Below, piece after piece: positions 28,880-37,018 of a stretch of DNA of 52,050 bases (its first letter is position 1; the number at the start of each line of letters is the position of its first letter). A program made the position numbers and the translations under genes. The notes beneath the pieces are model-generated. The model was given only the letters and a program-made list of their open reading frames with translations. It had not been told where the DNA came from and did no database searches. This stretch comes from Peptostreptococcaceae bacterium (GTDB lineage: Bacteria; Bacillota; Clostridia; Peptostreptococcales; Filifactoraceae), in assembly GCA_030532905.1 (NCBI GenBank), contig JAUNKE010000006.1, positions 1-52,050 of the forward strand, in the 5' to 3' direction.

Positions 28880-29441
28880 CCTTTTCTCCATTCCTTATTT
28901 CATAGATTGAAATTCTCGTGTTTGAATACTCTCGCTCTTTTATTTTGATGAAATGATATATCTCATCGGGCAATTTCTCCAAACGGTCGGTTTCGATGAT
29001 AACGACACCTTCCTCTTGCATTATATTGCATTTTTGAAGTTGTTTCAATATTTTTTGTATAATTCCTTGCTGATATGGCGGGTCGAGAAAAATATAATCG
29101 AATTTTTTCCCTTTTGCATAGAGTTTCTCAACGGCGCTCTCGGCGTCCGTTTGAAAAATCTCGGCATTTTTTTCAAGCCGTGTGTCCTTCAGATTGGCTT
29201 GCACCAAGGCGATTGAATTTTTGTCTTTATCGACAAAGGTGCAATGGCTCGCTCCTCGTGACAAAGCTTCAATCCCCAAGCCGCCGCTTCCGGCAAACAA
29301 ATCCAGTACGACGGATTCTTTGATGTCGAATCCGATGATATTAAATATATTTTCTTTAATTCGGTCAAGCGTGGGGCGAACCGATTCGTCTTTAGGACTT
29401 CTCAATTTTTTCCCCCGCGCCGAGCCTGCTATTACTCTCAT
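28872..29441 (-). CDS. rsmD: 16S rRNA guanine-966 N2 methyltransferase
   Basis: This 189-residue Rossmann methyltransferase modifies G966 of 16S rRNA. It begins MRVIAGSARGKKL. RPTLDRIKENIFNI is the family signature, VLDLFAGSGGLGIEALSRGA binds SAM, and FLDPPY is the catalytic (D/N)PPY motif of N-methyltransferases. The start overlaps the last base of recG and the end overlaps coaD. Standard length. Confidence 0.96.
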   Translation of the reverse strand: MRVIAGSARGKKLRSPKDESVRPTLDRIKENIFNIIGFDIKESVVLDLFAGSGGLGIEALSRGASHCTFVDKDKNSIALVQANLKDTRLEKNAEIFQTDAESAVEKLYAKGKKFDYIFLDPPYQQGIIQKILKQLQKCNIMQEEGVVIIETDRLEKLPDEIYHFIKIKEREYSNTRISIYEIRNGEKDE

Positions 29442-31492
29442 CAGTTAAAGGCAATCTCCTTGATTTGTTTTTCAAATTTTTGATTTATCTTCTCAAGGAG
29501 TTTTTGCTTATTTTCCTTGGAAAGAATTTTATCTTCTATTATCCGCATGGCATCGCTCTGTGCCAATGCCATAATCTGAATATGCTTGGCAAGGACGGCG
29601 ATGCGAAATTCCGGCAAGCCGTGCTGTTTGAGTCCGAATAATTCGCCCGGTCCGCGCAGCTCCAAATCTTTTTCGGCAATGACGAAGCCGTCGCCGGTTT
29701 CGCTCATAATCTGCATTCTCTGTTGCAACACTTCGGAGCTTCCTTTATACACCAATACGCAATAGGACTCATCCCTGCCTCGTCCGACGCGCCCGCGCAA
29801 TTGGTGAAGCTGTGACAATCCGAAGCGCTGCGCTTCTTCGACAATCATGACGGTCGCATTCGGCACATTGATTCCGACCTCAATAACCGTCGTTGAAACC
29901 AAGGCATCGATTCGATGCTCCTCAAATGCCTTCATGATTTCATTTTTTTCGGATGCCTTTTGCTTTCCGTGAATCAAACCCACGCGATAATCTTTGAGAT
30001 GACCGTTTTTCAAATCGATATAAAGTTCCTGCGCCGATTTGAGATCGAGCTCCTCACTCTCCTCGACGAGCGGACAGACGATGTACGCCTGCTTTCCTTT
30101 TTGAAGTTCTTCGACACATCGCTCATAGGCTTTGCTCCTCAGCTTCTCCTGAATGACAAGAGTCTTAATCGGCAAACGACCTTTCGGCAGTTCTCCGATG
30201 ACGGACACATCCAAATCGCCATGCAGAATCAAGGACAGTGTTCGCGGAATCGGGGTCGCCGTAAGCACCAGCACATGCGGCGTAATTTCATAATTTGCAT
30301 AGAGCGCGCTGCGCTGTCGAACGCCGAATCGATGTTGCTCATCCGTTACCGCAAGCGCCAACTTCGGAAAGCTTACCTTATCCTGTATCAACGCATGCGT
30401 TCCGATTACCAAATCGCATTCATGATTTTTGATTTCTTCATAGAGATGCTCTTTTTCTTTTTTGCTCATGCTGCCGATTAAAAGACGAATACGCATAGGC
30501 GTATGTTTGAACACTTCCATCGCGGATTCGTAATGCTGTTTCGCTAAAATCTCGGTCGGCACCATAATCGTGCTTTGATATCCGTTGAGAAATGCAAAGT
30601 AAGCTGTGTAAAATGCGACTATCGTCTTTCCGCTTCCTACATCTCCCTGAACCAATCGCTGCATCGGATAATCTTTCGTCAGGTCATTATCGATGTCTTC
30701 GATGACTTTTTTCTGCGCCTTTGTCAATTCAAAACTCAAACTGTTGATGAAATCATCCATCGCCGGAATTCTGTCCAGCGCAAATGCCTTCTGTTTGAGC
30801 CCTACTTGTTTAAGCATCAAAATATACAACTGGAGCACAAAAAAATCTTCATATACAAATCGATACCTTGCCACTTTTAAATCGTTGAGCGTTTTCGGAA
30901 AATGGATATTGGCAAGTGCGAATTCCATCGGGGCAAGCTGTCTTTCCTCACGAATTTCCGACGGTATATTTTCAAAAAATTGAAGTTTGATATTTTGAAG
31001 AGCGGTTGTCATCGCCTTCTGCAAATCATTGTTGCTCAATCCGTGAGTCAGCGGATAAATCGGATAGATGATGCCCGTGAGTTTGTTTTCACCGTAATGC
31101 TCAATCTCCGGAGAATGAAATTCCAAACGATTGAACACTCGCTTTGCTTTGCCGTAAAATGAAATCTTGTCGCCTACCGAAAATTTATCCAAGATGTAAT
31201 CGTTGTTGAACATCGTAAGATACGCAGGGCTTGAGCCCTGCTTAACCACGATTTTAATAATCGTCATATTGCGTTTGGGCATGGTCTTTTCAAAATTTAC
31301 AATCGTACCGTAGGAGCATGCTCTTTCATCATTCGCAATGTCATCCAAATTTTTGATTTGACTTCGGTCTTCATACCGCGCCGGAAAATGAAACAGCAAG
31401 TCCTCTATGGTATGGATATGCAATTTTGCAAAACGCTGCGCTTTTTTTTCGCCGATACCCTTGATGTATCGCACCGAATCCGTCGATCTCAT
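29441..31492 (-). CDS. recG: ATP-dependent DNA helicase RecG
   Basis: This 683-residue SF2 helicase remodels stalled replication forks and branched DNA. An N-terminal wedge domain with a helix-hairpin-helix start (VRYIKGIGEKKA) and an OB fold (SVGDKISFYGKAKRV) precede the motor. Walker A is GDVGSGKT, motif II is TDEQHRFG (DEQH, as usual in RecG), motif III is TATPIPRT, and motif VI is QLRGRVGRG. The C-terminal FGLKQHGLPEF region matches RecG. It starts 6 bases after the acetyltransferase gene and overlaps rsmD. Confidence 0.97.
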   Translation of the reverse strand: MRSTDSVRYIKGIGEKKAQRFAKLHIHTIEDLLFHFPARYEDRSQIKNLDDIANDERACSYGTIVNFEKTMPKRNMTIIKIVVKQGSSPAYLTMFNNDYILDKFSVGDKISFYGKAKRVFNRLEFHSPEIEHYGENKLTGIIYPIYPLTHGLSNNDLQKAMTTALQNIKLQFFENIPSEIREERQLAPMEFALANIHFPKTLNDLKVARYRFVYEDFFVLQLYILMLKQVGLKQKAFALDRIPAMDDFINSLSFELTKAQKKVIEDIDNDLTKDYPMQRLVQGDVGSGKTIVAFYTAYFAFLNGYQSTIMVPTEILAKQHYESAMEVFKHTPMRIRLLIGSMSKKEKEHLYEEIKNHECDLVIGTHALIQDKVSFPKLALAVTDEQHRFGVRQRSALYANYEITPHVLVLTATPIPRTLSLILHGDLDVSVIGELPKGRLPIKTLVIQEKLRSKAYERCVEELQKGKQAYIVCPLVEESEELDLKSAQELYIDLKNGHLKDYRVGLIHGKQKASEKNEIMKAFEEHRIDALVSTTVIEVGINVPNATVMIVEEAQRFGLSQLHQLRGRVGRGRDESYCVLVYKGSSEVLQQRMQIMSETGDGFVIAEKDLELRGPGELFGLKQHGLPEFRIAVLAKHIQIMALAQSDAMRIIEDKILSKENKQKLLEKINQKFEKQIKEIAFN

Positions 31493-31498
31493 GCTCTA

Positions 31499-31933
31499 TT
31501 AAAACTCCTTAATCATTTGGTGATAGGTCAGGGATTCATATCCTAACTTTTTGTAAAGTTTAATCGCACGCTCATTGCTATGCTCCACTTCAAGACGCAA
31601 GTGTTTCGGGTCATGATTGCTCTCGATGTAATCAAAAAATTCCTTGCCGATACCCATGCCTTGAAAATCGGGGCGAATATATACTTCTTCAAGCCATAGT
31701 ACCAAGCCGCCCGCCTCGGTCGAAAAACTTTTCGCAACCGTTGCATAGCCCGCCGTTCTATCTTCGTGCTCAAAAATATATCCTTCGAGATAGATGTCCG
31801 ATTGCATCATCTCATTAAAAGTCGCTTCAATAAATTCTATCGGAATGGAATGCAATACCGCATCCGTATGATAAAATTCATCGACCAATGCACAAAAAAT
31901 CTCTTTATCCTCTCTTCCAACTCTTCGTATCAT
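31499..31933 (-). CDS. GNAT-family N-acetyltransferase
   Basis: This 144-residue protein has the GNAT fold. The acetyl-CoA loop reads FQGMGIGKEF (Q/RxxGxG/A), followed by HLRLEVEHSNERAIKLYKKLGY, the typical motif B. The substrate is unknown. It is too generic to call RimI or a diamine acetyltransferase. ATG 31933 follows AAGGAG. An upstream in-frame extension overlaps the promoter. It is the first gene of the operon that continues with recG, rsmD, coaD and a coiled-coil gene. Confidence 0.9.
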   Translation of the reverse strand: MIRRVGREDKEIFCALVDEFYHTDAVLHSIPIEFIEATFNEMMQSDIYLEGYIFEHEDRTAGYATVAKSFSTEAGGLVLWLEEVYIRPDFQGMGIGKEFFDYIESNHDPKHLRLEVEHSNERAIKLYKKLGYESLTYHQMIKEF

Positions 31934-31961
31934 AACATTCTCCTTGGTGGATGTTTTCCTA

Positions 31962-31990
31962 ATTGTACCATAATCTACCGTTTTTATCAA
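31962..31990 (-). promoter_or_regulatory. Promoter of the GNAT-recG-rsmD-coaD operon
   Basis: On the minus strand TTGATA (31985-31990) and TACAAT (31962-31967) are 17 bases apart, and TGG before the -10 box adds an extended -10. It is divergent from the promoter at 32120-32148. Confidence 0.75.
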
Positions 31991-32119
31991 TTTTTCTCAG
32001 CTTTTCAATTATGTAAAACTTTTGTGGGATTTTTGGGCTGAAATATTTTTCTCTGCTTATCTCTTTGTGTGGAAATTACTTTTTCACTTTAGGGATGAAT
32101 TTTTGGGGATTGAACTATC

Positions 32120-32148
32120 TTGGCTAATAAAGAAACTTATGGTAGAAT
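32120..32148 (+). promoter_or_regulatory. Promoter of the coiled-coil repeat gene
   Basis: TTGGCT (32120-32125) and TAGAAT (32143-32148) are 17 bases apart. TGG before the -10 box gives an extended motif. Transcription would start about 30 bases ahead of the coding sequence. Confidence 0.7.
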
Positions 32149-32183
32149 TATAGATAATCATTTTTTTGTTAAAGGGGGAAAAT

Positions 32184-32603
32184 ATGGACATATCACGCGA
32201 AATGCTGGAAGCTCTTGTCACCATTCACAACAAGCTGGACAAAATGGATTCGAAATTCGAAGCTCGGTTCGAAGAGATGGACAAGAAAATTGATGCCATG
32301 GATGCGAAATTCGAAGCTCGGTTCGAAGAGATGGACAAAAAAATCGATGCCATGAATGCCAAATTCGAAGCTCGGTTCGAAGAAATGGACAAGAAATTCG
32401 AAGAAATGGACAAAAAGATCGAGGCTATGGATGCCAAATTCGAAGCTCGATTTAATCGTATTGAAGCGGACATTAAAGAGATGAAGATGGATATCCGTAC
32501 GCTGAGCACGGATGTCAACACGCTTTTTGATGTGACCCGAAGCATTACGAACAAACATGACCAAAGAATTACGACAATAGAAAAGCAGTTGAAAATAGTT
32601 TAG
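32184..32603 (+). CDS. Small coiled-coil repeat protein of unknown function
   Basis: This 139-residue, highly charged, wholly helical protein has a central region (about residues 21-95) built from 18-residue units like MDAKFEARFEEMDKKIDA. Three full copies are followed by a 7-residue half unit (MDKKIEA) and a diverging copy. A different heptad region follows to the end. ATG 32184 is preceded by AAAGGGGG. A TTG 18 bases upstream is too close to that site. No signal peptide, transmembrane segment or enzymatic motif is seen. It has its own promoter and terminator and lies alone between minus-strand operons. It may be a structural or scaffold protein of the long coiled-coil type. Its function is unknown. 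Confidence 0.85.
   Translation: MDISREMLEALVTIHNKLDKMDSKFEARFEEMDKKIDAMDAKFEARFEEMDKKIDAMNAKFEARFEEMDKKFEEMDKKIEAMDAKFEARFNRIEADIKEMKMDIRTLSTDVNTLFDVTRSITNKHDQRITTIEKQLKIV
32244..32405 (+). repeat. Three tandem 54-bp repeats inside the coiled-coil gene
   Basis: Units begin with ATG at 32244, 32298 and 32352 and are nearly identical, differing at a few mostly silent sites. A 21-bp unit (32406-32426) and a partial unit follow. The 54-bp period equals 18 codons, so unit gain or loss keeps the frame and would lengthen or shorten the coiled coil. Confidence 0.9.
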
Positions 32604-32629
32604 GGTTGGCATGCCAACCCTTTTGTTTT
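32602..32629 (+). terminator. Terminator of the coiled-coil gene
   Basis: GGGTTGGC (32603-32610) and GCCAACCC (32613-32620) form a perfect stem with a two-base centre, followed by TTTTGTTTT. The stop codon's last base is the first base of the stem. It overlaps the end of the convergent methyltransferase gene. Confidence 0.85.
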
Positions 32630-33413
32630 ACCTATTTTCCAAACTTTTATACATGACGATGCCGCCCGCAACCGCCACATTGAGCGATTCGGCGCGACCC
32701 CGCATCGGAATATGGATTTTTTCAGCCGCTAAATTTGCAATCTCCACTTGAATTCCGTTCGCCTCATTCCCAAGAGCAATCATATATTTACATCCATAAT
32801 CCACTTTGGAATAATCCTTGGATTGTTTATCGAGCATCGTGCAAAAAATTTTTATCCCCTTCGATTTTATATATTCCATTTCACTTGTGGAAAGCGGCAT
32901 AATCGGCAGATAAAAATTCGCTCCCATCGAAGCGCGATTGACCTTTTCCGAAAAAATATCGACCGTTCCCTTGGTGTAAAAAATCGCATCAAATCCCGCT
33001 GATTCCGCCGTACGAATGATGGTTCCGACATTGCCGGGGTCTTGAATACCGTCCAATAAAATCATGCGACAAAAGGATGCGCCGAGAACCTCTTCAAGAT
33101 TCGATTTCGGTTTTTCAAAGACCGCCAAAATCCCCTGAGGATTGATCGTATCCGATATATTTGAAAATAATTTTTCGGGCAACATATAGCTCTTGTCCGG
33201 ATATTTTTCATAAAGCGCTTTGCAATTTGCATCGGAAGAAAAATAATTCTCCTCAAAGAAAATCATCTGCGGTTCCTTGCCGTAATCGATGACCTGCAAT
33301 ACGACTCGCAGTCCTTCCACGACGGATTGATTGAACTCTTCCCGATATTTTTTCAGCTTCAGTTTTTGAAGCAATTTTACCTTCACATTTTCTTTGGATT
33401 CTATCTTGTTCAT
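32628..33413 (-). CDS. TrmH/SpoU-family RNA 2'-O-methyltransferase
   Basis: This 261-residue protein has an N-terminal L30e-like RNA-binding domain and a C-terminal SPOUT (knotted) methyltransferase. Motif 1 is DPGNVGTIIRTAESAG, motif 2 is ALGNEANGI, and motif 3 is ESLNVAVAGGIVMY, the SAM-binding knot. It is of the RlmB/TsnR-like group that modifies rRNA, but the exact target cannot be read from sequence. ATG 33413 has AGGA upstream. ATG 33425, overlapping the ktrA stop, is an alternative. It follows ktrA, so it is probably co-transcribed with the potassium system. Confidence 0.92.
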   Translation of the reverse strand: MNKIESKENVKVKLLQKLKLKKYREEFNQSVVEGLRVVLQVIDYGKEPQMIFFEENYFSSDANCKALYEKYPDKSYMLPEKLFSNISDTINPQGILAVFEKPKSNLEEVLGASFCRMILLDGIQDPGNVGTIIRTAESAGFDAIFYTKGTVDIFSEKVNRASMGANFYLPIMPLSTSEMEYIKSKGIKIFCTMLDKQSKDYSKVDYGCKYMIALGNEANGIQVEIANLAAEKIHIPMRGRAESLNVAVAGGIVMYKSLENR

Positions 33414-33417
33414 AGTC

Positions 33418-34074
33418 CTACTCATATAATTTATCGATATGTTTTAATTTTCGATGCTCGCTGACGACAACCAATGTGTCGCTCTTGTGAATACGCTCCT
33501 CTCCGGACGGCGTGATATTGATTTTCTTTTTATTCTTGATTGCGATGACATTGAGCCCGTGTTTCTCACGCAGGCGAAGTTCAATCAACGACTTTCCGAC
33601 CCAATCCTCCGCCACATTGATTTCGACAATTGAATAATTGCTGTTCAAATCGATGATGTCCAACACATTTTTGGAAGTCAGGCGATTGGCAAGCCATTCC
33701 CCCATGTCCCGCTCGGGATACACGATTTGATCGGCTCCGATTTTACTCAGCATCTTCCCCTGCAAATCATTTTTCGCCTTACAGATGATATAGGGCACGC
33801 CGATTTCTTTAAGCAAAAGCGTTGCGATAATCGAAGACTCCATACTCTCCGTAAGCGAGACGATTGCTACATCATAATTGCTCACGCCCAAAGAACGAAG
33901 CGCCTGCTCATCCGTCGCATCGCATTGCACCGCATGACTCACATTATCGGCTATCTCTTCCACCGTATTCATATCGCTGTCGACCGCCAGCACATCGTGA
34001 CCCAAATCGTAAAGAGTCTTCGCCACCGATTTGCCGAAACGACCGCAACCTATCACTACATAACTTTCTTTCAT
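33418..34074 (-). CDS. ktrA: Potassium uptake regulatory subunit (RCK/TrkA family)
   Basis: This 218-residue cytosolic protein gates the membrane subunit encoded just upstream. The N-terminal RCK domain has a Rossmann motif VVIGCGRFGKSVA with an acidic residue after strand two (AVDSD) for nucleotide binding. The C-terminal RCK_C domain (about 135-218) has GKSLIELRLREKHGLNVIAI and TPSGEERIHKSDTLVVV. It has a single RCK pair, as in KtrA, not the doubled TrkA of E. coli. It lies 9 bases after ktrB. Confidence 0.94.
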   Translation of the reverse strand: MKESYVVIGCGRFGKSVAKTLYDLGHDVLAVDSDMNTVEEIADNVSHAVQCDATDEQALRSLGVSNYDVAIVSLTESMESSIIATLLLKEIGVPYIICKAKNDLQGKMLSKIGADQIVYPERDMGEWLANRLTSKNVLDIIDLNSNYSIVEINVAEDWVGKSLIELRLREKHGLNVIAIKNKKKINITPSGEERIHKSDTLVVVSEHRKLKHIDKLYE

Positions 34075-34083
34075 ACTTTCTCC

Positions 34084-35409
34084 TTATAATAAAACGCGTC
34101 CTTCAGGCAATCTGAAATGCTCGCTTCTTTCTTTTCCGGCAATCGCCAATACGATGGTAAGCGCGCCCACTCGACCCGCAAACATCAGTAGAATCAAAAT
34201 GGTTTTTGAAATCGTCGTCACGCTTCCCGTGATTCCCGTACTGAGTCCTACCGTTCCGAAAGCCGAGACCACTTCATAAAAAATATCCAGAAATTCGATA
34301 TTCGGATTCTCAATGCTGATTACCAGGGTCGATATCAAGACGATGACAAAGGCAATGAGCATAATCGCCATCGCTTTGTTGACGACATCATAGCTGATTC
34401 TTCTGCCGAAAGCCTGCACATCCGATTTACGAACATAGGCGGCGGTCGCCAAAAAAACCACCGCCAGCGAAGTCGTTTTGACCCCGCCCGCCGTCGATGC
34501 CGGAGAGCCTCCGACAAACATCAGCAAAATCGTCAAAAACTTGCTGCTCTCCATCATCCCGCCCTGGTCAATCGAGTTGAAACCTGCCGTTCTGGTCGTA
34601 ACCGATTGGAACATACTCGTCAACAGTTTATGGAAAAAGCCCAATTCACCCATCGTCGCCGGATTATTTTTCTCAAGTACAAAAAACACGACCGTTCCCG
34701 CCACAATCAGCAAGGAGCTTATCAGCAAAACCAATTTTGAATGCAAGCTGATTCGTTTAAGATTGCTTCGGTTCGACATCAAATCATACATGACGGCAAA
34801 ACCGATTCCGCCGAGTATGATGAGCAAAGAGACGGTAATATTGACGATAACACTTTTTTGATAGCCCATCAGCGATTGCCCGTTGCCGAAAATATCAAAT
34901 CCCGCATTACAAAAGGCGGAGATGGAATGAAAAATTGAAAAAAGGCTTCCTTTCCAAAAGCCGAATTGCGGAATCCATTTGAGTGAAAGAAAAAAAGCGC
35001 CGACTCCTTCAATAATAAATGCCGATATAAAAATCTTTTTTGCAAAACGCACGATGCCCTGCACTTTTTCCTGACCGAGCGATTCCTGAATCAGTAATCG
35101 GCTGTGAATTCCGATTCGCTTGCCCGCTAAAATGCTACCTACCGTCGCGATGGTCATAAATCCGAGTCCGCCGATTTGAATCAGCGAAATGATGACCACT
35201 TTGCCGAAAGCGGACCAGTAAGTTCCCGTATCGACGACCGCCAAACCTGTCACACAAACCGCCGATGTCGATGTAAAAAAAGCCTCCAAAAATCCGGTCG
35301 CCTGTCTGCTTGCCGAAGAAATAGGCAACATCAACAAAAATGCCCCGACAAAAATAATGGCAAGAAAACCCAAAGTGATGATCTTGGGTGGCGAAAATTT
35401 TATATTCAT
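34084..35409 (-). CDS. ktrB: Potassium uptake membrane subunit (KtrB/TrkH family)
   Basis: This 441-residue membrane protein has four repeated M1-P-M2 units, about eight transmembrane helices with re-entrant pore loops. The selectivity-filter regions are visible as SAVCVTGLAVVDTG (unit 1), SISAFCNAGFDIFG (unit 2), TTRTAGFNSID (unit 3) and SAFGTVGLSTGIT (unit 4), each with the conserved glycine. Length and loops fit KtrB. It moves K+ (possibly with Na+) and is controlled by KtrA. Its own promoter lies just upstream. Confidence 0.95.
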   Translation of the reverse strand: MNIKFSPPKIITLGFLAIIFVGAFLLMLPISSASRQATGFLEAFFTSTSAVCVTGLAVVDTGTYWSAFGKVVIISLIQIGGLGFMTIATVGSILAGKRIGIHSRLLIQESLGQEKVQGIVRFAKKIFISAFIIEGVGAFFLSLKWIPQFGFWKGSLFSIFHSISAFCNAGFDIFGNGQSLMGYQKSVIVNITVSLLIILGGIGFAVMYDLMSNRSNLKRISLHSKLVLLISSLLIVAGTVVFFVLEKNNPATMGELGFFHKLLTSMFQSVTTRTAGFNSIDQGGMMESSKFLTILLMFVGGSPASTAGGVKTTSLAVVFLATAAYVRKSDVQAFGRRISYDVVNKAMAIMLIAFVIVLISTLVISIENPNIEFLDIFYEVVSAFGTVGLSTGITGSVTTISKTILILLMFAGRVGALTIVLAIAGKERSEHFRLPEGRVLL

Positions 35410-35430
35410 ATCTATCCTTTCCCTGCTGTC

Positions 35431-35460
35431 ATTGTATCGTAAAATCCGACGGAGTCACAA
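35431..35460 (-). promoter_or_regulatory. Promoter of ktrB-ktrA
   Basis: On the minus strand TTGTGA (35455-35460) and TACAAT (35431-35436) are 18 bases apart. The start of transcription would be about 15-20 bases ahead of the ktrB coding sequence, with an AAGGA ribosome binding site between. Confidence 0.5.
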
Positions 35461-35542
35461 AACATCGATTCGCCGAAATACACCGACCAAGGTGAACGCC
35501 GAAACATCCGCTCGCCGATTTCAGATAAAGCGCGCGAATCCG

Positions 35543-36178
35543 TCAATCACAATAAATATCATCTTTAATGGAATTAAACTTCGCCTCTCCGATGCCTTCC
35601 ACATCCAGAAGCTGCGAAATATTTTTGAAAGCGCCGTTCTTCTCCCGATGCTTGACGATACGCTCGGCAAGCACTTCTCCGATTCCGCTGAGCTTCTGCA
35701 ACTCTTCCTTGCTCGCGGAATTGATATTGACCTTCCCGTCGTTTTCAGATGCCTGACCCGATGCCCGCGTTCCGTCATTCTTATGGATAATCAGCTCTTC
35801 CCCGATTTTCGGAATCACATATTGACTGCCGTCGACAAGCACCTGCGCCAAATTGATGCCTTTAGCGTCGGCATGCTCGGTAAAACCGCCCGCCTTTTCC
35901 ACCGCCTCATACAATCGACTTCCCTTCGGAATTTTTACAACAGCGGGATTTTTCACTTCCCCGACGATATGCACAACAATCTCTTCCGTTTTTTTCTCTT
36001 CCTGCTTGCTGTACGGAATCTCACCCGTTTCATTTTGACTCGGCGGTGCTGATTTCGGAATCTCGTAACGCTTATTTTTTTGATAAAGCTGACTCATTGT
36101 CATAAACATAAGTAAAACGAGCGAAACAATCGCCGTGTTTGTCATTTTTTTCTTGTTATACGAAAGCTTTGAGCCCAT
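35543..36178 (-). CDS. comEA: Competence DNA receptor ComEA
   Basis: This 211-residue membrane-anchored protein binds double-stranded DNA outside the cell during natural transformation. A basic start and one transmembrane helix (about residues 15-33, ending MTMSQLYQK) are followed by an SLBB domain (VHIVGEVKNPAVVKIPKGSR). A C-terminal double helix-hairpin-helix DNA-binding domain has VNINSASKEELQKLSGIGE and FKNISQLLDVEGIGE. ATG 36178 has GGGGGAT upstream. The earlier ATG 36190 has no such site. The rest of the competence operon (comEC) is not in the window. Confidence 0.93.
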   Translation of the reverse strand: MGSKLSYNKKKMTNTAIVSLVLLMFMTMSQLYQKNKRYEIPKSAPPSQNETGEIPYSKQEEKKTEEIVVHIVGEVKNPAVVKIPKGSRLYEAVEKAGGFTEHADAKGINLAQVLVDGSQYVIPKIGEELIIHKNDGTRASGQASENDGKVNINSASKEELQKLSGIGEVLAERIVKHREKNGAFKNISQLLDVEGIGEAKFNSIKDDIYCD

Positions 36179-36199
36179 ATTATCCCCCATTCTACTAAT

Positions 36200-36228
36200 A
36201 TACTAGCATACAAAAAGCAATGATACAA
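36200..36228 (-). promoter_or_regulatory. Promoter of comEA
   Basis: On the minus strand TTGTAT (36223-36228) and TAGTAT (36200-36205) are 17 bases apart, close to the comEA start. Confidence 0.55.
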
Positions 36229-36465
36229 CCTTTCACAATAAAATTAGACGGCAATCAGGCTGCAAAGCTGTTGCAGAAGGAAACATTTCTTCATGAGGAT
36301 TCTGCGACAGAAACTTGAAATATCAAATTGCAATTTCAACAAAAACAAATCGAAATATAATTTATGTTTAATCCTGTTTTCCGGCAGCATTTATAAAATG
36401 CCGATAAAAAATACGCAAAAATATTGATATAAAAAATAAAATTTGTCGCTGACCCCTTTATTTTT
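36229..36465. other. Intergenic region, no gene seen
   Basis: This AT-rich stretch separates the divergent comEA and P-loop genes. Small inverted repeats are present: CTGCAA/TTGCAG near 36258-36275 and CGGCA/TGCCG near 36383-36405. No open frame with a ribosome binding site and no matched T tract is visible. Confidence 0.4.
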
Positions 36466-36494
36466 TTGCGATTTTCTGTTTTAATATATATAAT
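36466..36494 (+). promoter_or_regulatory. Promoter of the small P-loop gene
   Basis: TTGCGA (36466-36471) and TATAAT (36489-36494) are exactly 17 bases apart. The leader is about 25 bases before the GGAGG ribosome binding site at 36511. Confidence 0.65.
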
Positions 36495-36523
36495 ACCTAA
36501 ATATAATGTCGGAGGTAATGAAA

Positions 36524-36934
36524 ATGGTTAAGCTACATGTAGGAGCTCCCGGCTCCGGTAAAACAAAAGTTATGATTCAAATGGCAAACGAATCTGCACA
36601 AACAGCAAAGGGAGAAATTGTTTTTGTAGATATTGCGGATAAGCATTCTTCCATGCTGGATAGAAAAATTCGTCTGGTTTATACGGATGAATTCAAAATC
36701 GATACAATATCTTCACTCTATGGTTTGCTCTGCGGAATGGTAAGTGCAAATCGTGACATCGAGCGCATTTATGTGGACGGTCTGGATAAGATTGTCGCTG
36801 CAAAAATCGATGACAACATCGTGGAATTCTGTAATTTATTAGAAGTTTTTTCAAAGAACAATGATTTGGATTTAGTTTTCTCCGCAAGCATTGAAGATCC
36901 CGCTTTATTGAAGCAACTTGAAAAATTTCAATAA
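36524..36934 (+). CDS. Small P-loop ATPase-like protein of unknown function
   Basis: This 136-residue cytosolic protein has a Walker A motif right at its N terminus, VGAPGSGKTK (about residues 6-15). A possible Walker B strand with an acidic end is in RIYVDGLDK (about 84-92). Start ATG 36524 is chosen because GGAGGT ends 7 bases before it. ATG 36518 is too close. Similar stand-alone proteins occur in Clostridia and are annotated only as ATP-binding or hypothetical. No nuclease, helicase or transporter domain is attached. The gene is monocistronic with its own promoter and terminator. Confidence 0.85.
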   Translation: MVKLHVGAPGSGKTKVMIQMANESAQTAKGEIVFVDIADKHSSMLDRKIRLVYTDEFKIDTISSLYGLLCGMVSANRDIERIYVDGLDKIVAAKIDDNIVEFCNLLEVFSKNNDLDLVFSASIEDPALLKQLEKFQ

Positions 36935-36956
36935 GCACAGCTGAAAAACGAAAATA

Positions 36957-36984
36957 AATAGGTAGCATTTGCTACCTATTTTTG
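36957..36984 (+). terminator. Terminator of the small P-loop gene
   Basis: AATAGGTAGC (36957-36966) and GCTACCTATT (36971-36980) form a perfect 10-base stem with loop ATTT, followed by TTTTG. Confidence 0.85.
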
Positions 36985-37018
36985 CATTCTCAAATCCAAA
37001 AGACAGGAAGTCCCTAAA

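Noticed and set aside
32244..32426. Possible CRISPR-like repeat array
   Set aside because: The repeats are directly adjacent with no unique spacers, and the 54-bp period encodes 18-residue coiled-coil units in frame.
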